Shown here piece by piece: positions 15,229 to 22,749 of a stretch of 23,223 nucleotides of DNA. The stretch covers positions 1-23,223 of the forward strand of contig CAMPKW010000012.1 in NCBI GenBank assembly GCA_946887425.1, read 5' to 3'. Made by a program: the position numbers and the translations under genes. Within the stretch, counting starts at the first letter, position 1. Every line of letters begins with the position of its first letter. The notes beneath the pieces are model-generated. The model was not told where the DNA came from, did no database searches, and saw only the letters and a list, made by a program, of their open reading frames with translations. The stretch is from an uncultured Candidatus Saccharibacteria bacterium (GTDB lineage Bacteria > Patescibacteria > Saccharimonadia > Saccharimonadales > UBA6022).

Positions 15229-16269
15229 TTATGCTTCGGCTTCGGCAACTTTCGCGCGGACTTTCGTATCAATCTCGGCGAGTACTTCAGGATTCTCTTT
15301 CAAGTAGATCTTACTTGCTTCGCGACCCTGTCCGATCTTAGCATCATTATAGTCAAACCAGGCACCGGCCTTGCCAACAATATTATGTAGCACCGCAAGG
15401 TCAAGCACGTCGCCTGTCTTTGAAATACCCTCATTGTACATAATATCGAATTCAGCCACGCGGAAAGGAGGAGCAATTTTGTTCTTCACGACCTTTACCT
15501 TTGTGCGGTTGCCGATGATATCTTCACCATTCTTAATCTGACCCGTTCGACGAATATCAAGACGAACTGACGCATAAAACTTCAGTGCATTACCACCAGT
15601 AGTGGTTTCCGGGTTACCAAACATCACACCAATTTTCATACGAATCTGGTTGATGAAGATAACTGTCGTCTTGCTCTTGTTGATAATCCCAGTCAGCTTA
15701 CGAAGTGCTTGGCTCATCAAACGTGCTTGAAGGCCCATGTGGCTATCACCCATGTCGCCGTCAATCTCAGCCTGAGGCACAAGTGCTGCAACAGAGTCGA
15801 CAACGACAAGATCAACAGCATTTGAGCGTACAAGCGTTTCCGCAATCTCGAGCGCCTGCTCACCGTTATCTGGCTGCGACACAAGCAGATTATCAGTATC
15901 AACACCAAGCTTACGCGCATACGCTGGATCAAGTGCATGCTCTGCATCGATGAATGCGGCCGTACCGCCCTGCTTCTGAATCTCTGCAATAGCGTGGAGT
16001 GTCAGCGTTGTCTTACCTGAGCTTTCAGGGCCATAAATCTCGATAATACGGCCACGCGGGTAGCCACCACCAAGCGCTAGGTCAAGTGATAGCGCGCCAG
16101 ATGACACTAGCTCAACATCTACCGTCTTTGTATCACCAAGTCGACGGATTGCACCGTCGCCAAATTGCTTATTGATTTGCTCCTGGGCAAGCCCAAGTGC
16201 TTTTAATTTTCCCTCACTTGCCACTGGCTTTTCGCCAATTGCGGCCTTTTCAGACTTTTTCGCTGCCAT
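15229..16269 (-). CDS. recA: Recombinase RecA
   Basis: The 346-residue RecA protein polymerises on single-stranded DNA and carries out strand exchange. It has Walker A GPESSGKT (80-87) and Walker [13 protein letters not shown]. Loop L1 is around [18 protein letters not shown] and L2 around [18 protein letters not shown], with the NQIRMKIG segment before L2. Length is near the E. coli 353; the N-terminal helix is preceded by a Lys/Ala-rich extension. GAGGGGA upstream of the ATG is a plausible ribosome binding site, with TATAAT 29 bases before the start. It ends at the bidirectional terminator. recX is not adjacent, so the two are regulated separately. Confidence 0.98.
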   Translation of the reverse strand: MAAKKSEKAAIGEKPVASEGKLKALGLAQEQINKQFGDGAIRRLGDTKTVDVELVSSGALSLDLALGGGYPRGRIIEIYGPESSGKTTLTLHAIAEIQKQGGTAAFIDAEHALDPAYARKLGVDTDNLLVSQPDNGEQALEIAETLVRSNAVDLVVVDSVAALVPQAEIDGDMGDSHMGLQARLMSQALRKLTGIINKSKTTVIFINQIRMKIGVMFGNPETTTGGNALKFYASVRLDIRRTGQIKNGEDIIGNRTKVKVVKNKIAPPFRVAEFDIMYNEGISKTGDVLDLAVLHNIVGKAGAWFDYNDAKIGQGREASKIYLKENPEVLAEIDTKVRAKVAEAEA

Positions 16270-16298
16270 ATCAGTCCCCTCTCTTAAAATCTATTTCT

Positions 16299-16304
16299 AT
16301 TATA
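16299..16304 (-). promoter_or_regulatory. -10 box of recA
   Basis: TATAAT on the minus strand, 29 bases before the recA ATG, giving a leader of about 22 bases with a GAGGGGA site. A small palindrome (16315-16325) lies where a -35 or operator would be. Confidence 0.6.
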
Positions 16305-16404
16305 CGTCCCCCCGGCAAAATTTGCTACAACAGCAGCAATAAGACTGTGCTGTGTGCCGTTGGAGCATTACCTCACGGAAGCAGCCTTTTCGCTCGTTTT
16401 CTCG

Positions 16405-16413
16405 TGGTATAAT
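16405..16413 (+). promoter_or_regulatory. Extended -10 promoter of the second pilin-like gene (leaderless)
   Basis: TGGTATAAT, ending 7 bases before the ATG at 16421. It supports the downstream ATG as the true start. Confidence 0.75.
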
Positions 16414-16420
16414 AAAGTTA

Positions 16421-16813
16421 ATGAAACGTGCTCACGGATTTACTATTATTGAACTGCTTGTTGTTATCGTGTTTCTTGCCGCTATTGGCGTGATTTTCTT
16501 TATTCAAAAGAATAATCTCCAAATCGCTGGTCGCGACGAACAGCGCAAGATCGCTATCAATACCATCCACTATAGCCTCGAGGAGTCGTTCTTTGCAAAA
16601 AACAAATACTACCCAGTATCGATAGATGAGAAAGTTCTCACAACCGTACCTGCGGAGCTTTTTACCGATCCGTTCGGCGTTAAACTTGGCGAAAGTGCGT
16701 CCAACTACCGCTATGAAGCACTTAACTGCACCGACGATAAGTGCAAGGGCTACAGCTTACGTACAACTCTCGAAAACGAAGCCGACTTCGTTAAAACAAA
16801 TCGCTCAAATTAA
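16421..16813 (+). CDS. Type IV pilin-like protein, small
   Basis: A 130-residue prepilin. The leader is MKRAHG, cleavage is expected before Phe7, and Glu11 sits at mature position +5. The hydrophobic helix runs to about residue 29 (HGFTIIELLVVIVFLAAIG). The globular part has NKYYPVS, an LFTDPFG loop like that of pseudopilins, and two cysteines (103, 108) that could form a small disulfide loop. Its small size suggests a minor pilin or pseudopilin. Longer in-frame starts exist upstream, but the promoter lies inside them and they would bury the prepilin leader. It is divergent from recA and converges on the PH-domain gene with 2 bases between the stops. Confidence 0.88.
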   Translation: MKRAHGFTIIELLVVIVFLAAIGVIFFIQKNNLQIAGRDEQRKIAINTIHYSLEESFFAKNKYYPVSIDEKVLTTVPAELFTDPFGVKLGESASNYRYEALNCTDDKCKGYSLRTTLENEADFVKTNRSN

Positions 16814-16815
16814 CT

Positions 16816-17574
16816 CTACTCAGCGTCAACTGGACGCCCAAGCTTAAAAGCTTCGACTGCATTATTTAGCAGCGCGATCTGCTTTTTTGGATTGGACACA
16901 TAATTAAACCGGTAAGTGGTTTCATCCCCCTCGGTAGATAGACGGATGGAACCATAATCAAGGATGCTCTGCAGCACACCTTCTTGGCGAAAGCTCGCAT
17001 CTTCGATATTACCTAGGCTCACTGTTTGCTCGTGCCGTGAGAAAAGGCTAAATTGAACCTCTTGAATCACACTTTCATTTGTTAGGAAGAATTTATTTGC
17101 AAGGTACACATACACCACCGCAAAACCACCGAAGGCCACGGCTATAATGAGTGCAACGATCGGAAAGAACACTTCCTGAAGCGTCGGAAGTGCGAACGTC
17201 GTACTACTCGATGCAATTGCCTCATAACTAAACAAGAGGAAGAATAAGAGACCGAGCAAAAGTGCCGTCACTGCAATGGGCACAACTAAACCAATCGGAT
17301 GACGACGCACGGCACTGATGATATATTCTGCATCACTAAGATTCAAGAAAGGATACTGTTGCATAGAGGCATCATGTCTCGCCTTTACCTCAGGGCTTAT
17401 ATCGTACTGCACCGGTTCAACCGAGCGAGCAACATGAACAATTTGCGGTGTTGCAGGTGGCGTGCTAGGTGCAGCTTGCACAGGAGGATGCGCATAAAGG
17501 GGGCGACCCTGCGCGTCATAGGCAACAGGCTGATTGTAGTCGTGAGGAATCGCAGATGGCTGTTCGGTTTTCAT
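16816..17574 (-). CDS. PH-domain (bPH) membrane protein
   Basis: A 252-residue protein with a Pro/Gln-rich N-terminal tail (about 1-60), two membrane helices (about 94-116 and 135-158) and a bacterial pleckstrin-homology domain (about 160-245). The domain pattern is NKFFLTNESVI, then LGNIEDASFRQEGVLQSILDYGSIRL, typical of YdbS/YdbT-like bPH proteins. Such domains are thought to act in membrane or envelope stress, but the ligand is unknown. TGCTATAAT ends 6 bases before the ATG, predicting a leaderless transcript. It lies directly downstream of ruvB on the same strand, 18 bases away, and could also receive transcription from the ruv genes. Confidence 0.85.
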   Translation of the reverse strand: MKTEQPSAIPHDYNQPVAYDAQGRPLYAHPPVQAAPSTPPATPQIVHVARSVEPVQYDISPEVKARHDASMQQYPFLNLSDAEYIISAVRRHPIGLVVPIAVTALLLGLLFFLLFSYEAIASSSTTFALPTLQEVFFPIVALIIAVAFGGFAVVYVYLANKFFLTNESVIQEVQFSLFSRHEQTVSLGNIEDASFRQEGVLQSILDYGSIRLSTEGDETTYRFNYVSNPKKQIALLNNAVEAFKLGRPVDAE

Positions 17575-17580
17575 GCTTAT

Positions 17581-17589
17581 ATTATAGCA
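17581..17589 (-). promoter_or_regulatory. Extended -10 promoter of the PH-domain gene (leaderless)
   Basis: TGCTATAAT on the minus strand, with the hexamer ending 6 bases before the ATG at 17574. It lies entirely within the short gap after ruvB. Confidence 0.75.
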
Positions 17590-17592
17590 ATA

Positions 17593-18621
17593 TTACGCTA
17601 CATTTACCTCTGCTATGGGGTGTACTCGCCCCAAGTGCTTATACGCCTTTGCCGTCACGCGTCGCCCGCGCGGTGTGCGTTCAATAAATCCGAGCTGTAA
17701 TAGATATGGTTCATAAAAGTCTTCGATAGTCGTAGCCTCATCGCCAGTTAGTGCCGCAATCGTATTAAGGCCAACTGGATTATCTCCATAGTTATCGATG
17801 ATACTTAGCAAAAGATTGCGATCAGCCGGATCAAGTCCGAGCTCATCAACCTCCAGAAGCTCCAGCGCTTTTGTTGTCGTCACTGTATCTATAACGCCAT
17901 CACCATTCACATCAGCATAATCACGAACACGTTTTAAGAGACGGTTAGCGATACGCGGCGTCAGGCGGGCACGAGTTGAGAGCATCTGCGAAGCCTCGGG
18001 GTGAATTTTGCTCTCAAGAATAGAGCTCGCACGCGTAATAATCTGTCCAATTTCATCGGCTGTATAAAACTCAAGTCGGTGGATGAGTCCAAAGCGATCG
18101 CGCAGCGGTGCCGCAAGAGCACCAGTTCGGGTTGTCGCACCAATAACAGTAAACTTAGGTAGGTCAAGACGAACACTACGTGCGGCCGGCCCCTTGCCAA
18201 TCACGATATCAAGCTTAAAATCTTCCATGGCGCTATATAGCACCTCCTCGACCGCACGCGAAAGACGGTGGATCTCGTCAATAAATAGAATGTCACCATC
18301 GGCTAGATTTGTTAGGATGCTCGCAAGGTCTCCTGCACGCTCAATCGCCGGACCAGCCGTAACCCGAATATTTTTGCCCATTTCGTTAGCAATCACCGTC
18401 GCCATCGTCGTCTTGCCAAGCCCTGGAGGGCCATACAGGAGCACATGATCAACCGGTTCACTACGGGCCTTAGCGGCGTCAATGGCAAGTTTCAAATTTC
18501 GCTTTAAGCGATCCTGTCCAATATAGTCCACAAACGTTTGCGGGCGAAGGGTTACTTCAATCTGCTGCTCATCGACGTCTTCGTCGTGAGTGCTTGTGTC
18601 AACTATTCGTTCTATTGCCAT
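17593..18621 (-). CDS. ruvB: Holliday junction branch migration helicase RuvB
   Basis: The AAA+ motor of the RuvAB complex. The 342 residues show Walker [10 protein letters not shown] (64-72), Walker B FIDEIHRL (113-120), sensor 1 GATTRTG (161-167), arginine-finger region APLRDRFG (171-178) and the C-terminal winged helix with [13 protein letters not shown]. Length and motifs are standard. An N-terminal acidic extension (about 8-20) is short. TATAAT preceded by TGT lies 11 bases before the ATG inside the 21-base gap after the HIT gene, so ruvB may have its own promoter as well as being read from ruvA. Confidence 0.98.
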   Translation of the reverse strand: MAIERIVDTSTHDEDVDEQQIEVTLRPQTFVDYIGQDRLKRNLKLAIDAAKARSEPVDHVLLYGPPGLGKTTMATVIANEMGKNIRVTAGPAIERAGDLASILTNLADGDILFIDEIHRLSRAVEEVLYSAMEDFKLDIVIGKGPAARSVRLDLPKFTVIGATTRTGALAAPLRDRFGLIHRLEFYTADEIGQIITRASSILESKIHPEASQMLSTRARLTPRIANRLLKRVRDYADVNGDGVIDTVTTTKALELLEVDELGLDPADRNLLLSIIDNYGDNPVGLNTIAALTGDEATTIEDFYEPYLLQLGFIERTPRGRRVTAKAYKHLGRVHPIAEVNVA

Positions 18622-18632
18622 AATCTTCTTCT

Positions 18633-18641
18633 ATTATAACA
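18633..18641 (-). promoter_or_regulatory. Extended -10 box before ruvB
   Basis: TGTTATAAT on the minus strand, with the hexamer ending 11 bases before the ruvB ATG. A start here would give a leader of about 4-5 bases. Confidence 0.6.
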
Positions 18642-18642
18642 G

Positions 18643-19092
18643 CTATAGCGCCATAGCTTCTGCGATTTGCAACTGCACGTCCCGAGATACAACATGTTTA
18701 GTGCGCTCTTTTGGTGGGATTAACTCAGTATCGTAAAATGTCTCCCCGGCAAATTCAACTGGCCGGGTATATCGAGGATGCAAATGCCAATGCACATGAG
18801 TAGGCTGATCAGCTACGACGGCATTATTCATAAGACACGACCAATTAAAATGACTTGGCGCAAATGCCCTTCTTGCGCCATCCTCAAGACGCTTCATGAC
18901 ATCATGCAGTTCATTCCAGTCATCGGTCAACAGGTCACTTATTGACTCTTTATGCTCGAGTAAGGTCACAAATGACTTTCCAAGAAAACGCTGATCAGGG
19001 TCGAGCACCACGCGCCAGCGCTTAGTTTCAAACACAAGCACATCCTGACCATTGTTGTTATTTGCAAGAATCGGACAGATTTCGCAGGTCAC
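18643..19092 (-). CDS. HIT-family nucleotide-binding protein
   Basis: A 149-residue histidine-triad protein. The HIT motif is HVHWHLH (99-105), the nucleotide phosphate-binding and catalytic loop of this superfamily, which hydrolyses or transfers nucleotidyl groups from AMP-linked or dinucleoside substrates. The N-terminal CEIC (Cys3, Cys6) resembles half of the zinc site seen in some family members. SWNEL-type helix positions and NWSCLMNN before the triad fit. The start codon is GTG, 7 bases after the ruvA stop, with AAGGGA overlapping the end of ruvA. It sits between ruvA and ruvB, an uncommon interruption, and is probably cotranscribed. The substrate is unknown. Confidence 0.88.
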   Translation of the reverse strand: MTCEICPILANNNNGQDVLVFETKRWRVVLDPDQRFLGKSFVTLLEHKESISDLLTDDWNELHDVMKRLEDGARRAFAPSHFNWSCLMNNAVVADQPTHVHWHLHPRYTRPVEFAGETFYDTELIPPKERTKHVVSRDVQLQIAEAMAL

Positions 19093-19099
19093 CGCGCTA

Positions 19100-19678
19100 C
19101 TATCCCTTGAGCGCCTGGGTCACTCGATCGGCCGTTGAAAGCTCGGTTGAGATACTCTCAAGCGCACGCGTAGCATCATTTAGGCTATATCCTAGCGCCA
19201 TCAACGCCTCAAGCGCCTCATCAGTATGCGAGATCGGTTGCGCAACGCCAGTCGTCGTATTGTTATCGTAGTACAGTGGCATGCCAACCTTATCAGAAAG
19301 ATCCACCACAACACGCTCGGCCGTTTTCTTACCCACGCCACTCGCTTTTGTGATATACGTAGCGTCGCTATTGGCAATTGCATTACGGACCACTTCGCTT
19401 TCATCAAGGCTCAAAATAGCAAGCGCTGCCTTAGGGCCAACACCTTGCACCGTAATAAGCATTTCAAATAGCTTTTTTGCCGCCAAACTCGTAAATCCAA
19501 ATAGCTCCTGAGACTGTTCGCGAATATGGTGATGCGTATAAAACTTTACCGGTTCGTTTAAAAGTGCGTGCTCAAAGTCCCCCCGAGCCACTGATACTTC
19601 ATATCCTACGCCGTTAACGTCAACGATGACGGATGAATTAAATTTTTCTGCTACTACCCCTGAGACATGTGCAATCAT
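19100..19678 (-). CDS. ruvA: Holliday junction DNA-binding protein RuvA
   Basis: RuvA tetramers hold the four-way junction open and load RuvB. The 192 residues include the OB-fold domain I (about 1-62, MIAHVSGVV start), the two helix-hairpin-helix motifs VQGVGPKAA (77-85) and GVGKKTAERV (114-123), a linker and the RuvB-binding domain III (about 150-192, DEALEALMALGYS). Length is close to the E. coli 203. TGCGATAAT ends 7 bases before the ATG with no Shine-Dalgarno site, so translation is probably leaderless. It heads the ruvA-HIT-ruvB run. Confidence 0.97.
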   Translation of the reverse strand: MIAHVSGVVAEKFNSSVIVDVNGVGYEVSVARGDFEHALLNEPVKFYTHHHIREQSQELFGFTSLAAKKLFEMLITVQGVGPKAALAILSLDESEVVRNAIANSDATYITKASGVGKKTAERVVVDLSDKVGMPLYYDNNTTTGVAQPISHTDEALEALMALGYSLNDATRALESISTELSTADRVTQALKG

Positions 19679-19685
19679 ATTATTT

Positions 19686-19694
19686 ATTATCGCA
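19686..19694 (-). promoter_or_regulatory. Extended -10 promoter of ruvA (leaderless)
   Basis: TGCGATAAT on the minus strand in the 39-base gap after the penicillin-binding protein gene. The hexamer has one mismatch to consensus and ends 7 bases before the ATG. Confidence 0.6.
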
Positions 19695-19717
19695 CACTCC
19701 GCACGAAAAGCTCATCA

Positions 19718-21979
19718 CTACGGGTTTGAGGGAGTGGTCGGACCCGATGGAGATGCAGGATCGGTTGGAGTCGCAGGATCCTGTTCATCCGGAGGAGTTT
19801 CTTCTTCCGGAGGGGGCGCCGCGCTATCCTTTTCTGCCTGTTTGGCAGCATCCTCAGCAGCCTTTTCGGCGGCCTTCTTGGCTTCTTCCTCGCGCTTGCG
19901 CTCTTCTTCCTTCGCCTTTTCACGAGCCTTATCTTCATCTTCTGTATTTACGGTACAGCGATTAGTCGGCAGAGCAGTCGTGAGGAAATATTCGCTATAC
20001 ACACCCCTGCCAGCTGTATTCGCAAGACCACCGTTGGACGTACACACATTACGCTTTGTCACCCCGCTAGGCACGGTAAATTCTGTATTGCTGCTTCCCT
20101 CAAGGGCCGCTTTCATGGTATTCATCCAAATCGGTCCGGCCATATCAGAACCGCCAGATTGCATAATTGTATTATCATTATTTCCAACCCACACGCCAAT
20201 TGCTATTTGCGGCGTATAGCCGATAGTCCAAGCATCTTTAGAGTCGTCAGTCGTTCCCGTTTTCACCGCAACTGTACGACCAGGGACGGTTAGAGCACTT
20301 CCGAACATTGGTGCCCGAGCGTTGTTATCAGATAGAATGCTCGATAGCAAGTAGGCACCCTCTTTACTGATAACTTCCTTGCTCGTTTCCTTTGCCTTGA
20401 ATATATTGTCATCAAATTTATTGTTAATCTGGCGCACGGTCGTCGTGCTAAATTGCTGGCCTTGGTTTGCATAGGCCGCGTAGGCATTTGTCATTTCAAT
20501 CAGAGGCACTTCAGCTGAACCGATCGCAAGCGACAGCCCATAGTCAGTATCGTCTTTTAAGGTCGTGATGCCCATTTTCTTTGCCGCAGCAATCGAATTA
20601 TCCAAACCTACCTTTTGCATTACTTTTACTGCTGGAATATTGAGCGAGCGAGCTAGTGCGCTACGAGCAGTGACATTGCCATAGTACATTCTCGTGGCAT
20701 TTTGTGGCCTATACCCGCCAAAGTCAGTTGCCTCGTCCTTCAAAATCGTTGCTGGCGTAATAACACCTCGCGCCAGTCCGTCCGCATAGTAAATTGACTT
20801 AAATGTCGAGCCCGGTTGGCGCGGCGTCGTTACCATATTGACCTTACCGAAGGTTTGATTATTCCAGTCAGCACTTCCCACAAGCGCGCGAATTTCACCC
20901 GATGTTGGATCGATAGCGATACCGCTCGCGTTTGATCCATCATTAGCCTGAATGTGGTCGAGATGATTTGCAATATTCTCAGTGAGTTTTCTCTGAAGGT
21001 TCAAATCAAGTGTTGTGCGCACTTGATAGCCCGAACGAGTCACTCGCTCTTCGCCGTATTTTTCATACAGTTCGTTGAGCACCATCTGGGTAAAATGTGG
21101 TGCGATATTCGAGGTACTTAAAGATTCCGCCTCATGATACACTAACTGTTCTGCAAGCGCAGCCTGCTTCTCAGCCTCTGTAATATACTCATTTTTCACC
21201 ATGCGATCCAACACCACCTCTTGGCGCTCCTTGGCAAGCTCAGGGTCGCCACTGATTGGTGAGTAGTTCGCTGGTGCTGGCAAAAGACCAATAAGCATTG
21301 CGCTCTCAGCGAGCGTAAGATCGGCAGCCGATTTATCGAAATACGTCTTAGCCGCGTCCTCAATACCAAATGCACCCTCGCCATAATAGACGGAGTTAAG
21401 ATACATACTCAGAATTTCATCTTTGGAATACGTGCGTTCAATAGCAATTGATACCGACAGCTCCTGGTACTTTCGCAAATAATTACGGTCCTCACTCAGG
21501 AGGGTATTTTTTGCAAGCTGCTGAGTGAGCGTCGATCCGCCATACTCTGTTGCCCCAGAGGTGAAGTTGGCATATAGCGCACCGAGCATGCTGCCGATCG
21601 AGAAACCAGGATGATCATAGAACCCCTTATCCTCAGAGGCAATAAGTGCGTGCTCGGTGTTGTCGGATATAGCATCGAGCGACAGTTGCTCACGATGCTC
21701 CGCTCGCCCTGTTCGATAAAACGCCTCACCGCTCTTATCCATCAGTACGATACCTGTATTGTTACGGTTCATTAGACGTTCTTTATCGGCAATATCACGC
21801 GCAAAGTAGGCGTATGTAGCCAGCGGCGTGACAATTAAAAATACAAGTATCGGTCCGCCAATAACTAGTGCCTTCTTTGGCTTACTTAGCCCCTTGAACC
21901 ACGCCCAGCGCCGACGCACATAACGCTTAGCTTTTTGCAGGGGTGTTAATCGTTTGGTGTATTTTCCTTGACGAATCAT
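19718..21979 (-). CDS. Class A penicillin-binding protein (transglycosylase/transpeptidase)
   Basis: A bifunctional peptidoglycan synthase of 753 residues. A basic cytoplasmic tail (1-36) leads to one membrane helix (about 38-60). The GT51 glycosyltransferase follows, with catalytic Glu116 in SEDKGFYDHPG, GGSTLTQQLAKN (147-158) and Glu181 in ERTYSKDEIL. The transpeptidase domain has Ser391-x-x-Lys394 (GSTFK), SLN (445-447) and KTGTTDD (573-579). All active-site motifs are intact. The C-terminus is a Lys/Glu/Ala helix (about 682-718) and a Pro/Glu/Thr tail to the end, likely extracellular and disordered or wall-associated. TGGTATAAT ends 7 bases before the ATG. It lies between ruvC and ruvA on the same strand. 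Confidence 0.97.
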   Translation of the reverse strand: MIRQGKYTKRLTPLQKAKRYVRRRWAWFKGLSKPKKALVIGGPILVFLIVTPLATYAYFARDIADKERLMNRNNTGIVLMDKSGEAFYRTGRAEHREQLSLDAISDNTEHALIASEDKGFYDHPGFSIGSMLGALYANFTSGATEYGGSTLTQQLAKNTLLSEDRNYLRKYQELSVSIAIERTYSKDEILSMYLNSVYYGEGAFGIEDAAKTYFDKSAADLTLAESAMLIGLLPAPANYSPISGDPELAKERQEVVLDRMVKNEYITEAEKQAALAEQLVYHEAESLSTSNIAPHFTQMVLNELYEKYGEERVTRSGYQVRTTLDLNLQRKLTENIANHLDHIQANDGSNASGIAIDPTSGEIRALVGSADWNNQTFGKVNMVTTPRQPGSTFKSIYYADGLARGVITPATILKDEATDFGGYRPQNATRMYYGNVTARSALARSLNIPAVKVMQKVGLDNSIAAAKKMGITTLKDDTDYGLSLAIGSAEVPLIEMTNAYAAYANQGQQFSTTTVRQINNKFDDNIFKAKETSKEVISKEGAYLLSSILSDNNARAPMFGSALTVPGRTVAVKTGTTDDSKDAWTIGYTPQIAIGVWVGNNDNTIMQSGGSDMAGPIWMNTMKAALEGSSNTEFTVPSGVTKRNVCTSNGGLANTAGRGVYSEYFLTTALPTNRCTVNTEDEDKAREKAKEEERKREEEAKKAAEKAAEDAAKQAEKDSAAPPPEEETPPDEQDPATPTDPASPSGPTTPSNP

Positions 21980-21986
21980 CTATTCC

Positions 21987-21995
21987 ATTATACCA
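21987..21995 (-). promoter_or_regulatory. Extended -10 promoter of the penicillin-binding protein gene (leaderless)
   Basis: TGGTATAAT on the minus strand, with the hexamer ending 7 bases before the ATG at 21979. A perfect inverted repeat lies just upstream (22001-22034). Confidence 0.75.
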
Positions 21996-22000
21996 TTCCT

Positions 22001-22034
22001 GCGCAAAATAGGTCCTTTAGGATGTATTTTGCGC
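22001..22034. repeat. Inverted repeat between divergent promoters
   Basis: A perfect 10-base inverted repeat, GCGCAAAATA (22001-22010) and TATTTTGCGC (22025-22034), around a 14-base centre that itself contains TCC-TTTA-GGA. It lies about 9 bases upstream of the -10 hexamer of the penicillin-binding protein gene and 38 bases upstream of the -10 of the opposite gene. It could be an operator or a hairpin; no run of T marks it as a terminator. Confidence 0.7.
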
Positions 22035-22072
22035 CCCCACAAATAGCATTAGCTCAGCCAATCCTCATGGTA

Positions 22073-22103
22073 TATAATTGAAATCACATAAACAAAAGGA
22101 GAT
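22073..22103 (+). promoter_or_regulatory. -10 box and ribosome binding site of the DUF4190-type gene
   Basis: TATAAT (22073-22078) is followed by a leader holding AAAGGAGAT (22095-22103), 6 bases before the ATG at 22110. This gene is thus of the leadered class, unlike its divergent neighbour. Confidence 0.65.
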
Positions 22104-22109
22104 CCTTTC

Positions 22110-22697
22110 ATGTCACCAACCGACCAGCAGCCAGAGGCGTCAGCACCTGCCCAGCAACCAACTCAACCGGCGCAGCCAGCCCAGCAGGTAGTATATGCGC
22201 AACCGCGTCCAAACGGCTTTGCAGTAACCGCCCTTGTACTTGGTATTGTCGGCTTCTTACTCGGCTGGACCGGTGTTATCGGGCTCATCATCGGTGTACT
22301 TGCACTCGTCTTTGGTATTCTAGCCATCATCAAACACCAAAACAAAGGCATGGGTGTTACCGGTATCGTTCTCGGTGGACTTACTGTAGCATTTTCGCTC
22401 GTATGGCTTCTTTTCCTAGCTGCATTCATCAACTCAGCCGGCACACAGATAAACGAAATGGCTGAAGCTACAAAAAATCGCGAGGCAAACCAAGCTGCTA
22501 TTTACGATAAAATCTCAAACGGCATGACAAAAGCCGAAGTTGAAGCAGCGACAGGTCATGAATCAGGCAGCTGTGTCGTGTCAGAAGTCGAAGGTCTTCC
22601 AAAGAGTGAAACATGCAATTACGGTGACGTTGTTAAAGACGGCATCATAGGCGTTACATACTCAGACGACAAAGTAACCGCAAAAACGAAGCTCTAG
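22110..22697 (+). CDS. DUF4190-type membrane protein with a SmpA-like C-terminus
   Basis: A 195-residue protein. A Gln/Pro/Ala-rich cytoplasmic tail (1-34) is followed by a DUF4190-like membrane region (about 36-108) with the Gly-rich pattern VTALVLGIVGFLLGW and KGMGVTGIVLGGL. A soluble domain (about 125-195) then starts with YDKISNGMTKAEVEAATG, the G-M-T-x-x-E-V pattern found in SmpA/BamE-like and BLIP-like folds, and includes two cysteines (155, 169) that may pair outside the membrane. The fold assignment of the last part is from pattern recall only. Function unknown, possibly envelope related. It ends at a strong terminator shared with ruvC. Confidence 0.85.
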   Translation: MSPTDQQPEASAPAQQPTQPAQPAQQVVYAQPRPNGFAVTALVLGIVGFLLGWTGVIGLIIGVLALVFGILAIIKHQNKGMGVTGIVLGGLTVAFSLVWLLFLAAFINSAGTQINEMAEATKNREANQAAIYDKISNGMTKAEVEAATGHESGSCVVSEVEGLPKSETCNYGDVVKDGIIGVTYSDDKVTAKTKL

Positions 22698-22711
22698 TAG
22701 CTCTTTTCAAA

Positions 22712-22749
22712 AATAAAAATACGCCGCGAACTTGCGGCGTATTTTTATT
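22712..22749. terminator. Bidirectional terminator between the DUF4190-type gene and ruvC
   Basis: A perfect 16-bp inverted repeat: left arm 22712-22727, loop GAACTT, right arm 22734-22749. The GC core TACGCCGC/GCGGCGTA is flanked by A5 and T5, so it works for both strands. The ruvC stop codon lies inside its right arm. Confidence 0.92.

Noticed and set aside
16352..16420. Longer start for the second pilin-like protein
   Set aside because: It would place 23 residues before the prepilin leader and start upstream of the TGGTATAAT promoter. The ATG at 16421 gives a canonical leader.
19687..19938. A Lys/Arg-rich open frame at the end of the penicillin-binding protein gene
   Set aside because: It is a shifted-frame reading of the repetitive Lys/Glu/Ala and Pro codons, not a separate basic protein.
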